Assembly: GCF_018446385.1 (NCBI RefSeq)
Contig: NC_055987.1
Coordinates: forward strand, 31,068,202-31,132,201
Direction of reading: 5' to 3'
From: Zingiber officinale
Lineage: Eukaryota > Streptophyta > Magnoliopsida > Zingiberales > Zingiberaceae
DNA: 64,000 nt
Part shown: piece by piece, positions 12,012-25,129 of the stretch
Layout: the number at the start of each line of letters is the position of its first letter
Position numbering within the stretch: the first letter of the stretch is position 1
The notes under the pieces: model-generated
The model's database searches: none
Told to the model about the DNA's origin: nothing
The model's input: only the letters and a program-made list of their open reading frames with translations
Position numbers and translations under genes: made by a program

Positions 12012-15000
12012 TTAAATTCCTGTCGAATCTGAACCATCTGACTTGTTGGTCAAGATTTCTGATTCTGAATCATCACCTTCATTTTGCAGCTGACTTTCTA
12101 GAACTTCCATTGTGTTATTAGGTGGACACTTATCAGCTGGATTTTTTGGAGAGATTTGGCAGAAGCACTCAGGCCATGAATTCGTATAAAAGGATTCAGG
12201 CCGTACACGTTTGTGAGGCCCACCAAACTTAGAATTGAACATGACCTGCCTGATGCGTTCCTCTAAATTGGAAGTGCGCCCTTCCTCTCTGTCCATGAAA
12301 ATAGGAGCTAGAGCTTTTCTGTTAGGTTGGATTGTGGTACGGAAACCATAGTATAGGCGATGCCCCATGAGGTTATTTGCAAAGTTGCTTGGGCCATCAT
12401 ATGTTGGCATGAAAATATCAGACAGAAGACAAACCATGTAATCCACAGCTGAACCAACCAGTCCTCTTGCATTCTCTTCAAGCTTTTCAGATGGCCCAAC
12501 TGTGTTGTGATTTTCAAGCCGAGTAAACATTGACCTGAATGGTTTCATGAAGCGGTCACCACCAAAAATATCACCTGCAGCAATGTAGATCCGTGTGGAG
12601 TTGTCAAATCCCATAGAACGCAAGATGATTCCAACCTGCTCAGCAAGAACTAGGAATTATTTCGTCACTACTAATCATCCAATATTATCTGAGGAAAGTG
12701 CAGTGCAATAATCACCATTGTTTTTCAGAATTTAATTCACAAATTTACTCTTAAAATCTCTATGAAGAAAAAAAGAAAGTAGCAAAACAAGGCCAAACAA
12801 GCTGGAAGTGGATTTTTTTTGTTAGGAACAAGTTGAAAACAATAAGAAGCAGGATGCAAGGATGACAGAAAGATGGTAAAATAATGAATACACTAAAGAG
12901 AGGGACTTTAAGACTTGGAAACCAGAGGGAAAGTAATGAATACACAGGGCACATAATGAATACACAGAGCATAACTCAATAAGGTATTGAGTATTTGGGA
13001 GCATCTGGAATGTTTAGGTCATCAAAGACAATATATCCATGATCACATTAACACTTTAAGAACTTAAGCACCATGAGGATCAAATTATTTGTTCATTGGG
13101 AATGACAATCATAGAGTTGAAGCTGACTCCAAAGAATATTCCATAGTCTGGCATAAATAAGATAAAAGATGATATAAATCCTATACAATTGGGAGAAACC
13201 TATGTATTGTCAACAACTTGCAATAGAATGAAGTAAGCAGGCAAATAAAACTTTCTTTGAAGAAAGATGTGGATTGATAGCTAGATCACAATGGTAGCTA
13301 GCGATAAACAGAATTTGCATTTTGCAAGCTATGGTTCCAATTTGTATAATGCAGGTGATAAAATGTATATTTCTTCCTATCTGCAAACTGCCAACTATAA
13401 TGGAAAATTAAGAATGCAATCCACTGTTTTGATGAACAAGTTGAACTAACTAATCAATACCTCTTCTGGAGTTAATGGGCACTTCCCAATAAGCAGCCTC
13501 TCTCTGTAAACAAGTTCCTTCTCTGCAAAGTTATTTTTACGGTACTTCTTCAAAATTTCCTGCTCTTCAGGAGTAAATATATCGAAACACCTACAAGAGT
13601 AGATTATTCATTTCTGAACTAGGTGTTTTGAGTTCAGGGGAAAAAAGCACCAAACAAACTTTCATTTTGCATTGGTAGAAAATCATTGTCGCTTCAACTG
13701 GGATTAGATCCTTTGAATATATATGGATCCAAATCAGCAAAGGGCTTTTACAAATGCAGAACACAAAAGGCTGTCCTTGAATGCTCAAGATAATAAAAGA
13801 AGCATCCTAGGCTCTTTTATGTTAAAATTGCTAACACAATCATGCTAAACTCCATTCATAATATTCATATGAACATGCCTTCATGCTGTATTAAGGTTGC
13901 TCCTCTGTGACAAGGTCACTAAATGTTGTCACAGCAAATTCTATATTTGTAAGGGTACGGATGAACAGATTGTTTTACACTGGCAGTAGTTAACACCACA
14001 TTAATCAAATCTGTAACAGATAATATGTTGGTTTTGCAAGGCTGGTGCAAAATATCAATGATGTGATGGACTGCCATTGGATGCTAAGTCTCATGTGGTT
14101 AGGGTCTCAATCCTGTGTTACTTCACCTAAACAAGATCTGATCTTTGTGAAGACAATACCGGAATATTTTTAGAACTAAAAGATCATGAAAAGGTCAAAT
14201 ACAACTATTTGATGACACCATATGCTTCTTGGTTCAATGAACACATATTACACACTGCTGGTGGAACACAAAACATTGGAATACTATTCTGTCAGCAACA
14301 GAGTTGCTGCCGGAGTCCTAGCTCAAAAATCTTCAGGATATCTGCGACTTTGTTGGTCTGTGCTTTTTTATTTCTGATTAATTGGGCAGATACGGTTACA
14401 AGCGAAACAAAGAGATAAAACAGGTATGTCATTTCAATGATAAGGATATAGATACAACAACAATCAAGTTTTATCCCAATAGGTGGGTCAGCTAATGATA
14501 ACGATATAGATGTGAAAACAAAATTAATGCACTAAGCAAATATGCCTGCCATGTCGAGGATTTCATGCATTATAAGAACTGAGTTTGAGGATATATTTAG
14601 TGATGAAAAACTCTAGAATTCACAACTTGTCAAACTTAGTATATCAGATTATACTCCATGGCTACCCTACCACTGATCCCATACTTCTTAGTTTCCTTTA
14701 GATCCATTGCAACAAAGCCATCCAAACCTAACCCTACCTTGATTTTTGCAATGTGATGTGACAGGCTAACCCTAGACTTCGAGTAGCTCAATTCATTGTC
14801 AAAATCTAACTAGAATTTCACAAATCCGCCATATGTGCTATCTTCTGATGCATGATGATGAAGGCTGGCATAATGATTAATGAAATGCTAGCTTGCAAGT
14901 TCGTGAATCTGTAATATGATTGAGCTATAAGGAAAGACTTCATACCCAGCAAATGCAAGCATATCCATCTCAAACCGAAGGTGTATAGACAAAAAATGAC

Positions 15001-18000
15001 CTTGGGAACGAAGATTATCTACTATATCAGAACTTAGTTTCATTATGTGTGGCCTGAATCGAAGTGCATGATAGTTCACTCGGCATCTCAATCTTTGGAG
15101 TTCAGGATCATCAATCTCCTCTGCTAGTCGATGAGAAAATGGAGTGAGATAAATAGCACCATATTCCTTCATCTTTTTCAAAGCAAATGTAGTGTACCAA
15201 CTAAGAGGAGCATCTCTTGGTGGGTGAATCTGAAAATACAGAGCACTATAAATTTTTGTTACCAAAAATTCAGTTTCTTTATATGCGCAACCAGCAAAAA
15301 GTGATGAGTATCATAGAAATTGTTATATTCAGAAACCTGATAAGCTTTCATCTTCTTTGTCTTCCCCTTTAAAGACACGTCAGGAAGTTGTTGTACAATA
15401 CGAACATCATATCTCAATGACTTAATGAAATGCTCAACATCATATATACCTGGAAAACCACTGTGTGGGGGAACAACTCAGAATGAGTACATCATTAGAG
15501 CATGCAAATTAAATATGAAGGCATGTTCAGTGAAATAGACAAACAATGTTTATGGCAAGTCAATGTATACACAGGGGCCATTCAAGAGGAATGATAATCA
15601 CTCCAGGTAACTACAATTACAGTGTGGAAAACAAAAGTATGTTTGTTGGCTTGTGATTTTTGATGGACGTCTAATGTTAGGTGAATTGGAGACCTATGGG
15701 TGTTGAGTGATGAATATTTGTGAAGAATCAAAGTTTAACGCTGTCCAGTATGGAAAGTGCCAAATATACCTATCAAGGTTGGCAAGCTGTCCAACTGTGT
15801 GATTTATTATATTAGAAATCATTGCATAGCATCCAGACTATCAGCACAAGTAGAGATACTAGAAGAATGGAAAAAAACCCTAAAATATTGATATATTCAA
15901 CTTTATTAATAGGCAGTACTCAGTACAGCATGTCTCAAAGAAACATCATTATTTTCTTGCAGGACCTGGAAAAAATAACCATCAATCCCACTGCAGTCCT
16001 ACACTAACAAAGAGCTATTTCTAAGCATATTGATAATGCTATTATTAATTGATTCGTAGATTTTGGCAAGCATTGAAATCTCAAGCCAAGCTGAAGTTTT
16101 GGTCCCCACTTGGCTCAAGATAGTGCTGCCAGTATCAATGCCGAAGGTGTGTTGATACTTGAGAGAGAAGGGGATGGGGGCACCAATGTCAAAGGAAGAG
16201 AAAAAAGAAGAGTAGGAACAAACATCAGTGTTGGAGGTGTGCTGAAAGAGAAGGGGGGCGCTAATATTGAAGGAAGGGAAAGGAGAGGATGAAGAATGTC
16301 AGTGTCAGAACAAGAGTAAAAGACGAGCTTTCCTGGAGTGGAGGAAGCTAGCTGGTGTTGGAGGAGGAAGCTAGGCTGCTAGAGTTTTGTTTTCAGAGTA
16401 GAGGACAAGGGTACTACACAGAGGAGTCAGTGTAGAGTTTGCATCGTAACTTCTGGTGCAGAGGACTAACAACTTGGACAAGGTTCTGCAATGTAGGAAG
16501 CCACGAAGGTGTGCCAACAAAGGAAGCTGTGCTCGCGATCACATATTGACAGCCTTGAGTGTTGGTCAGCAAGCCGAACAAAGACGCTGCCATTTTGGTA
16601 CATGAAAAAAAGAGTTCCCTGATGCCTTTTGGTTCATCAAATGGACTCTACTATTTAATAAGATATCCATGGTAGAGAGGAAAAAAAAAAGGCAGTCCGG
16701 TGCACAAAGCTCCCGCCATGTGGAGTCCCGGGGAAGGATATATTGTACGCAGCCTTTACCCTGCTTTTTGCAAGAAATTCTTTCCAAAATTCAAACCCAT
16801 GGTAGAGAAAGAAAAAAAAATATTATTTATATGAAATATATCACCAATTGTTTTTCCACATATTCATCTACATCACAATCTACCAGATGACCCACAGCTA
16901 GTTCAGTTCAATATTGCTGAGAAACCAATGCAAGTCGTGTTTAAACTTGCATAGAACAGTGTTACTTCATAGTTCATGCTGATGCTTATATAAAGTAGCA
17001 TGGATCTGTAATTAAACTATTAAGGAAGATAATATATGACAAATATGTTCACAATAAGTCAAATACTTAGAAGCAAGCACCTCTCATCATGCCAAAAAGA
17101 ATTAGCATCCAACTCGGGCAACACGAGTGTTGCGTTCATAATTCGGGCAGCAAGAACGGCATTACATATCTGCAAGATCACAAGCGAAGTGGTAATTTAG
17201 TCAGTTCAAGCAAGTGAAATTCCCAGTCAGAGATTATCAATTCTCCTAACTGCAAGACCTAAACTTTGTCTCCTCTAAAGAACGCGCTCCATTGCAGTTA
17301 GAATTAATGGTCTATTTGTGCTATTCAAGGTGTAACAAATAAATTTTTTGTTCACTATATACAAATTTTGTGCATTCAAAAAGAGTTGACAAGCTAGCCT
17401 CTTCATTGCTTAAGAAGAATACTGAATTTTAGGCTCTGTTTATTTCACATGAGACCCAGAAATTATTTCCCAGATTCAGTGTTTGGTGTGATGTAAAATG
17501 TCAAATTAACAATTTATCATTGGTCAATGGACAACATAAACATTTTAAGGAAAAATGCTTTTCTTTAAAAAAGAGTGTAAGTAATTTTTTTCAGTTCATT
17601 AACATCAATGAACTCCCTTCCTGCCCTACATTTCAAGCCTTGTGCTCTCATCATTGAGTATGAGCTCAAGTGGATTGCACTGATTGATCGGTCTAGGCAT
17701 ACTAATAGGCCCATTTGGTCAAACTAGTTTGATCAAAACGCACACTCAACTAGGCCACACGCCCAACCAAAGCACATAATCCCCTTGGAGTGAGCAATAC
17801 AGCCAAATTACCAATCTTAGTCGACTAGAACAGACCAATTGCTCAAATGAATTAGACTATCTGACTGACTGAAGTGACCAAATTAACTGAACTGACTAAA
17901 AGACCACTGGCCTAACCAATTGGCCTGCTCAAACCAATTATCTTGCTAGGACCAATTGGCTTCATCGAACCGCACAGACCAACTGGCCTAACCTGCCTAG

Positions 18001-20898
18001 TATGCTTGGCTTCCCATACCACTTGACCCCTAAACCCCCTTGAACCAATCTGCTGGCCAAACTGCTTGCACAAATCAGCCCACTTGGCCACCTACATGAG
18101 CAAACCACTTAGATAGACTAGACCACCTGAAACACCCTGAATGATGGGCCTGCCCTGACCAATTACCCCATTGAATCGGCCAACCCATTCAAATCACTTA
18201 GACTTACCAACCAAACTTGGAGAAGTAAAAACATTTTAACCTTTATGTGATAACAAGTCTCATTTGTGAATATATTCCTTGTAAAGAATTTCTTTGGAAA
18301 ATATTTTACAGGTACAAACACTTTATTGAAAACAAATGTAGAATTGGATCAAATAATTGATACTTATAAGTCGCACCATATCCATGTCTAGACCTAAATA
18401 GAAAGAGTACCATGTTGGGGTGAAATAGTATCAATTTATCTCCAATTTTTAATGGAATAAAATTAATGCGTATATGGTAGCAAAAGATGGAATCTGCACC
18501 CAACGGCCTCACACGATCAGCCCCACGACCATCTATGAAGAGGTAAATCGGGAAGCTATAATTGGCCAATGCGGAGAGGGCTTTCTTTCCTCGGTTTTGC
18601 CAAGATTCAAACCCTTATCCTATGGTAGCAACTCCGCCCCGCACTAGTCAACTCAACCCTGCCCCAAGGGCAAAAAGGATATTAGAGATTGTCATTTAAC
18701 CTGAATAACATCCAGTGAAATTTTTTGTTTTCTACAAACTACCAACTTTGAAATTATCATCTATCGTTTAGATATTAATAATTAAAGGATTGATGTTCTA
18801 GTCAGCCTACTGTATACAAAATGGAAAATCAATGTGATCAAGTACTTGCACCAGTCTATGTGGTTCAATTTTAATATAGTGTTAATTTCGTTTTCTCTAA
18901 TTCATTCCTATGGTCATTTATTTACTGATCCAACTAAATTCTTTACTAATATACGACTTAGGGGCATTATATATGTGAAATCTTAAACTCTACTTTTGTT
19001 GGTGTATTCTTACTATGCAGTACCGTGAAAGTCTAGTCCGTGACCAATATAAATTTTAGACAAGTATTAAGAGCCATAAGATAACCATATGTTCAAGTTA
19101 CATCATCCAAACAAATGTTCAACTCCAAGTGGTATTTGGAAGGACCAAGTCTTCAAACATATTCCAACTTTCTAGTTAAATATGTTCAGATAGGATTAAT
19201 CAATGACTAAAAATATCTACTTATATCCATCTTTAATCTTTGCTAAATGCTTTTAGCTTTTTCAACTTCAGCATCATCTGGCAATGATATTGAGCATGTG
19301 CTGAAGTAAACATGTAAGAACTAAGAACTACCGAGAGTTTAGAAAAGTTACTTATCTGTTGCTTCCATTGGCATTTGTGCCAAGTCTATATGCATTACGA
19401 CATTCAGTTAATAAGAGATTATCATGTTGAATTTAGATACCTTTGAATCAAGAAATGAATAGCAAATAAAATATGGTTTAGTGGCAGTAGGACTACCTGG
19501 AAGATAAGAGATTCTTATTGGATCATAGCAGTAATATGGTTGTGAAATTCAACAGCAATTTCCTATGTCTTGTGAATAACATAATCTCATAGAATTACAA
19601 AGGCCAACACCTATGTAAGATGAATCCTCATTTTTGATAATCCCTTGATCTGACCTTTTGACAACTATGGATGATAAGAATTCAAGAATATGAAATTCTG
19701 ACTATGCTTCAACATAAAACAACATTTCTTACCGCACCACGTTGTTGATTTAGGCCACCATTGCATCGGACTCGCAGAAAACCATTAGTCTCAGCTGGTG
19801 GGGCTGTAGCAATGACATCAAAGTGAAAATACGAGAGTTCACATTTTTAGAAACAGCAGTGTCCATTTTTTAAGAAATCTCACATACATGGCCAGTACGA
19901 TCTGGGAGCAGATGAGGGTCTCCAACCTCCTGAGTTAGCACTTTTCCAGAGCTTATCAATATCAACAGTCTTCATACACATTAAAGGAATATCATTAGAA
20001 AATATATCATCAAAAAAGAAGAAGGTTTGAGGAACCCCACATCAATAAGCCAACGATAGTTGCAGGTAAGTAGGAGAGTATGAAACCCAAAAATGAAAAG
20101 TTACAGAATCCAGACAACAACAGGATCAGAAAGTACAGAGCTAAACTAGAATTTTCATACATTCAGATGAGAAATCAATTAGGTGTGCCTGAATACTATA
20201 TGAAATTTAGGATGTGCTTTGATCTTTACATAAACAGGAAAGGTGAGACATACACTTACTATCTTGACCAAATTAAACTGATTTAACCCATATATAAGAA
20301 AAGCAAAGTAGCAAAAAGACTTTACAATAAAACAAATCAAAATTCTCACCAAATTTTTCCTTAGTGCTCTACAAAATTGGGAAAAAAAACAACCTAAATA
20401 ATTGAACCTAATCAAAACTCTATTCAGTGTCAATATGAGGCTAGTAAAAACCTCTGAATCCGCAATTCATTAACCACCTTTTGACTTAAAGACTATTATT
20501 CAACAATAGAATCGTGATTAATCACCTCAGATGTGATCCTCACCGATTGCAGTTGTTTGCTATCCTTTTGATCCGTATTACCCTAAAATTAACCAAGAAC
20601 AAAATGCTGGGTAAGTTATTCCAAACACGGTTGTACGTGAAACTACCTAAATTTCTGATTCGACGAACATTACAGTAGCCCGGCTGGTTCTTATCACAAC
20701 GACTTCAGTCTGATATTTTTGACGATAACACTATCAAGCTCAATTCATGAAGCAAACAAAGCAGTAGCTGAATTTGATAGATCCAGAAAAATAACAGACC
20801 TCTACCCGGTTCGAAGGTCGCGTGACCCCAATCATGGAGAACAGCGACAATGAGCAAACGATGAGAACTATCAGGGCGACCGACAGACGCACCGCCAT
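12012..20898 (-). CDS. O-fucosyltransferase family protein (GDP-fucose protein O-fucosyltransferase-like), 9 exons, 519 aa
   Basis: The plant family contains Golgi type-II membrane glycosyltransferases, many unassigned, that use GDP-fucose. Minus-strand exons: 20898-20800, 20582-20526, 19969-19888, 19803-19733, 17169-17081, 15460-15337, 15229-14946, 13590-13461 and 12635-12012; every junction is GT-AG and in phase. Residues 1-25 form a membrane anchor (VALIVLIVCSLSLFSMIGV). Then NGGLNQQRGA (about 94-103), NATLVLPELDANSFW (about 115-129), the HLRFEMDMLAFAG block (about 257-269) carrying the family's HxRFExD-type substrate motif, and ILRSMG...IYIAAGDIFGG at the start of the last exon (from 313). 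GHRLYYGFRTTIQPNRK follows. The acidic Ser-rich tail is variable. The length matches the family's usual 500-550 aa. Introns 4 (2563 bp) and 5 (1620 bp) are unusually long and hold repeats. I cannot name the subgroup. The gene looks intact. Confidence 0.88.
15461..17080. other. Long intron 5 of the O-fucosyltransferase gene
   Basis: The intron contains a purine-rich block near 16110-16560 (gagagagaaggggatgggggc and similar strings recurring) that looks like a degenerate repeat. Short ORFs in it have no recognisable domain. Confidence 0.4.
17170..19732. other. Long intron 4 of the O-fucosyltransferase gene, with a repeat-rich block
   Basis: 17640-18210 holds an irregular array of phrases such as accaattggc, ggcctaacc and actgactga, unlike the AT-rich intron DNA on either side. 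18300-18670 has a patch ending in gattcaaacccttatcctatgg that looks like an inserted repeat. No coding exon was found inside. Confidence 0.5.
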
Positions 20899-22044
20899 GC
20901 CCTTCGCCCCATGCTTCAGCAGTCTTTGCGCCCCGCCTCTCCGCCCCCAAAACTCTCCACCTCTGCATCAAAAAATTCACAGATGATGAATGATAACGGC
21001 AATGATCCAAGAAAGAAGACAACAACCGACTGGGGGAAATGACCGTCTTTCGCACCTCCGCATCGGAAACACGTTTAAGCTTTCCTCGCCTACCGGTGCA
21101 TCTTGAGCACTCCAGATTTAAGGCGTGCTTGTGATCTGACGATGTGTGAGAGCGACGGTGTTGCTTAGAATTGACGAGTAAAAAAGGTTAGGGCAGATCG
21201 CGGAAGGAAGAGAGAGATTAAATGGAGGTGCCGCGGCTCCAACATGTTCGACGATGTTTGCTTTATTGACATTTAACCTTCCGAGAGCTACTCTACCCAT
21301 CCTCTACCCCACGCGATCGTGCGACTCACATGGAGCCACATGGAGTCCTTCGGTAGGGTCGCGCGTATGTATACAGTGGAGTCGCATATCCTCGTTAACC
21401 GTATGACGTCATTGATATTCACTCAGCCGAACTGCCGAAAAGCAGAGCGTTGGCAAGGAGGGAGGACAGCGTGAAGAGAGATGGAGCTTGTGACCTTCGC
21501 CGCCGAAATGGGTTAGGTCTTCGTCCGGGATCATTTGCAACCTCTCGTGCAATTTAAGGATGTCTCCTCCGACGGTCGAGTATCAGGTGTTGTCAATTTA
21601 AGAAAGCTCTTAGAAATGAACCTCCGTTAAAATATTTGCTTTGTTTTACACTGAAATACAAATCAAATAAAGCTCTTAGAAATGAACCTCCGTTAAAATA
21701 TCTTAAAATTTGTCAAATCTATCAAAATATTTTTGATTTAGTACTAAATATATAGTTTATTTTTCGTCTTAATCCAAGAGTATAGCAATGCTATGACAAA
21801 GTTCCCACTCGGCATAACGTTGATGATGTTGCCACTTGCCAGTGTGAATTATGAAGACTTCAAACTTGATTTTATTTGGCTGCTAGCCTGCTATTGCTGA
21901 TCGAGTTTGGATGAACACTTCTAAGTCAACATAAAAAGCGTTGACCATATTGCCAGGATTTATACTCAATCCTCAAAGTATGATGTGATACATAATCCGG
22001 TATGAAATTCAGAGATGAAATGACTCAATAAAAATAACCACAGT
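20899..22044. other. Upstream region of the O-fucosyltransferase gene and unassigned intergenic DNA
   Basis: 20899-21300 is GC-rich and is the likely 5' UTR and core promoter. An out-of-frame ATG lies at about 20965 (start of MQRWRVLG...), which overlaps the chosen start and would be an upstream ORF if transcribed. 21600-22044 contains a 45-bp direct repeat (aaagctcttagaaatgaacctccgttaaaatat at about 21603 and 21669). Confidence 0.45.
21483..21592 (+). pseudogene. Possible first-exon remnant of an unknown gene
   Basis: A plus-strand frame starting at ATG 21483 reads MELVTFAAEMG, then TAG, then VFVRDHLQPLVQFKDVSSDG before it fades out. The composition is coding-like and GC-richer than the flanks, and it lies back-to-back with the O-fucosyltransferase gene, but no family is recognised and no downstream exon was found. 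It could equally be chance. Confidence 0.25.
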
Positions 22045-22053
22045 CAGTACTTC

Positions 22054-22225
22054 GAGGGCATATCCTCTAGACCGTAAAAAAGCGATTCAGAGATGGTCTC
22101 TTGACTTGGATTGGTGGGAATGAATGGTCCCCATTTATTTTATGAATGGGGATCATCTTTTGAATCAATCCAAGTCAAGGGATCATCATCTGAACCGCTT
22201 TTTGCGGTCCAGAGGATCTGAGCTG
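22054..22225. mobile_element. 172-bp foldback MITE with a 9-bp target duplication
   Basis: The two arms are near-perfect inverted repeats: atcctctagaccgtaaaaaa on the left pairs with tttttgcggtccagaggat on the right, and pairing continues through cttgacttggattg inward. It is flanked by the direct repeat cagtacttc at 22045-22053 and 22226-22234. A 9-bp duplication points to a Mutator-like transposase as the mobiliser. Confidence 0.88.
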
Positions 22226-22234
22226 CAGTACTTC

Positions 22235-22273
22235 AACCGGCTAGTTAAAAATCAGATCGGTCTTCGATAGGCT

Positions 22274-22304
<31 letters not shown>

Positions 22305-24084
22305 GTGGCTTTCTTCGGGTCGGCTTCCCTCATGTTGGATTATCTTTGAGTCAGAGTTCAATACACCGACTTCCTTCAGGTCGCCTTCAACAAACCGACT
22401 CCCTTCGGGTTCAGGTCGGCTGATTCCATAATGTTGAGTAGCCGAGCGGTCCTTCAAATAAAGGTCCGAAATGACTAAGAAAGAGGTTAAAGAAGGGGTC
22501 AAAGTGAGCCTTGGCAATGCTTTTCCGATTCTCAACTCATATCTCTGATAAAATATTGAGAAAACAAACGGAAAAAAAATCAAGTAAGAAAGGTATAAAG
22601 TTATGAGATTGCTTGTTTTTGCCATTGCAACCGGTTACCTTTAAATAAAAACTGAAAGGACAGACCTAGTTTTCAAAAGGTCCATCTCCTTCTTTCATTT
22701 TAATAACTGCTGAGTTGATTCTCAATTTAGGCATACCATATCCGGATGCAATTCGAACGGAATTAACTTGAGGTTTTAGGACAAATCCATGCATCAATAC
22801 CTTTACTTGATTTGATATAGATAAACTAGTAGAATAGTTGGCTGGTAATTTTTTTTTGATAATTTGTATATCCAACTATTCAAATCAATTAATTATAGAG
22901 GTGACCGGTTTAACTCTAAGAAACGTTATTAACAGCTATTAGGATAAATTAAAAATTACTCATAGAGATCTATCAAACGATCAACGTTCTTACAATTATC
23001 TCCTCACTAAAGGAAAATACAGTGCACCGAAATCAATCCTTCAACATCTAACTAACTGTTCAAAAGGTCTAATTATTGTACCATTATCCCGGACTACTGT
23101 CGATCGAGTTTTAATGGAATCAGATGTTATTAATTTTCGTTGTGCTATGTTATCACTAAACATTATATCGCAAAGTTTTCTTTTCGTTGACTTTGAAATT
23201 ATTCCATTTTATCATCATATCATAAATAACGCCAAGTAGCCAAAAACAAAACAAAGCTTCACATATAAAATCCTATTTAATAATGTTTCCCATCAATTTG
23301 CACTTAAAATAAAGTCATTGTCTAAATAGTTTATTCGACTCTCCTATCAGCCACTCGATTACAATATTGATAAGGTAGGTTACTCGATTACAATATTGAT
23401 AAGGTAAGTTACGAACAGATTTAAAGATAATATGTTAGTCAAAGTTAAAATAAAATAATAACTAAAGTAAATTTAAGAGGTGGTTAAAGTGTCATTTTCA
23501 TCATGTCTTAGTTCTTTACTCAGTATCAAAGCTTTCGGTATAAGAACAACCGACTTAAAAGTCGGTTGGACTTAAAGGATCTAGTGATCCGCTTGTAAAC
23601 AACCGGCCGACACTAAGATTGGTCAAAATTATAACCCATACTACATAACTCTATTATATAGTCGGCCGACTCAAAAGTCAGTTGGTCGTATCTAAGTTTA
23701 GTATTCTCTCTCCTAATATATGGTCAAACGGTCCTAGAGTCAAGTGGGCTTAATGGACCTATCTCTCCGTTCAATGCCAAGACATATAGACTAAATCTGA
23801 ACAACCCATGAGTCGGTCAGACTTAATAGATATATCTCTCCATTCACTACCAAAACATACAGACTAAACCCGAATGACGCAGAGTCGATCAAGCATATGA
23901 GATACAACTCCCTATTACTGCAGCATATTCCCTTAGTATATAGCTGGATGAACCTATGGACTTTAGTGTACTCCTGATATATTTGTCCTCCTTCATACGA
24001 TCGATCAGTCATAAAGTTGGTGAGGTTTACAAGGCTCAATGTCCCTATCTCCTACACAAGTCAGTGGATTACAACTCCGGTCAA
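22235..24084. repeat. Retrotransposon-derived repeat region
   Basis: Holds a 28-base T run at 22277-22304, then a block rich in tcggcttcc / accgactccc phrases (22305-22460) reminiscent of LTR sequence, then AT-rich DNA. From 23490 there are repeated gtcggtcggactt / gtcggccgac phrases and a roughly 77-bp imperfect tandem pair (from about 23754 and 23831, sharing atatctctcc(g/a)ttca). No protein-coding signal. Confidence 0.45.
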
Positions 24085-25030
24085 ATAAACTCGTTCGGTC
24101 TGAAGGATCAAAAACACGATAGAAGGGGAATTGAATATCACTTGTTAAAAATCTTTTCTTTTATCGTAAAAGCGAATCAGAATAAGCAATGGAATAGAAT
24201 AGCAAAAGCAATACAAATGACTCAGGTGGTTACCTGATTGAGAGTCTATGTCGACTCTTACTCCAAGACTCGTAATTTTTCATTACACCGTTAGGCAATC
24301 CACTAAAATTTCTCATTCCGAACCCTTCAGAAAAAGAGGTAATTCGTACAAAGTTTTTTACAAAAGATTATGCAAGTTAAAAATAAATATACCAACAATG
24401 AAGTAATAAGATGAAGATTAGTTGGAGCTCTTTAGTGTTGTAGCTTGTACACAAAATTGCAGTAGCATGAACAGAAGAATCGAATATCAGAAGGTTGCAC
24501 CAAAGTTCTTTTTTAGTCAATGCTGACCTCGAAGTCCTTTTATAAGCCACATTCAATCGATTGAAAAAATGTTTCGTCGACTGATTAGTTCAGTCGACAG
24601 ATCTTCCTATCAACCGACTGATCAACCAACCTTCCTTCTTTGCCGAGATCTAATCTTCGTGTTATCAATTGCATTAATTGTTTGGTCAACTGATGATGTT
24701 GATCGGTCGACTAATCCTTGAAACTTCCTTCTGCACTATGATCCGAATCTGTCACTGTGTATATTAAAAATAGTTCGATCGACCGATCCCTGGGTTTAGT
24801 CGACTGATCCACCTGAATTCCATCTTTGCTCTGAGCAATCTAACTGTTCCACATCAGCTAGGTTCGGTTGACTGAACCTCTTATCTGGTCGATCGATCCA
24901 CTTGGTTTATACAAAACAGAGTTAGTTTACACAATTTATAAAATATCTCTGTAATACAAAGTTAGCACACTAATATAATGTTGCACAAATAAAAAAAGAC
25001 AGTAAGACATGTCTATTGGATTACGTAGGC
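24085..25030 (-). mobile_element. SIRE-type LTR fragment, reverse orientation, with GTCGAC palindrome array
   Basis: On the minus strand the segment has the layout seen in the other SIRE-like LTRs here: a block of short palindromic phrases (cgactgatc, gtcgac, gatcggtcgac; 24545-24900), then a TATA-like ttataaaagg (plus 24537-24546), then the downstream transcript-start region. No flanking target duplication was found. Confidence 0.5.
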
Positions 25031-25053
25031 CGACAAGATGGGGATGAATTGCC

Positions 25054-25129
25054 TAAAAAAAATTGAGAAAGGATTTAATTTTTTTTGAGAAAAATTAAAT
25101 AAAAATTAAATTCTTTCTCAATTTTTTTT
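25054..25129. repeat. Perfect-looking AT hairpin
   Basis: aaaaaaattgagaaaggatt is followed by its near reverse complement aattctttctcaatttttt with a short loop of AT-rich bases. Arms are about 30 bp. It may be an element terminus or a small foldback insertion. Confidence 0.7.

Noticed and set aside
18306-18569. 87-codon minus-strand ORF inside the O-fucosyltransferase intron
   Set aside because: It lies in a repeat-like patch and lacks splice sites that would join it to the gene in phase.
20705-21055. 116-codon ORF at the 5' end of the O-fucosyltransferase gene
   Set aside because: The frame gives no membrane anchor and does not join exon 2; the ATG at 20898 in another frame does both.
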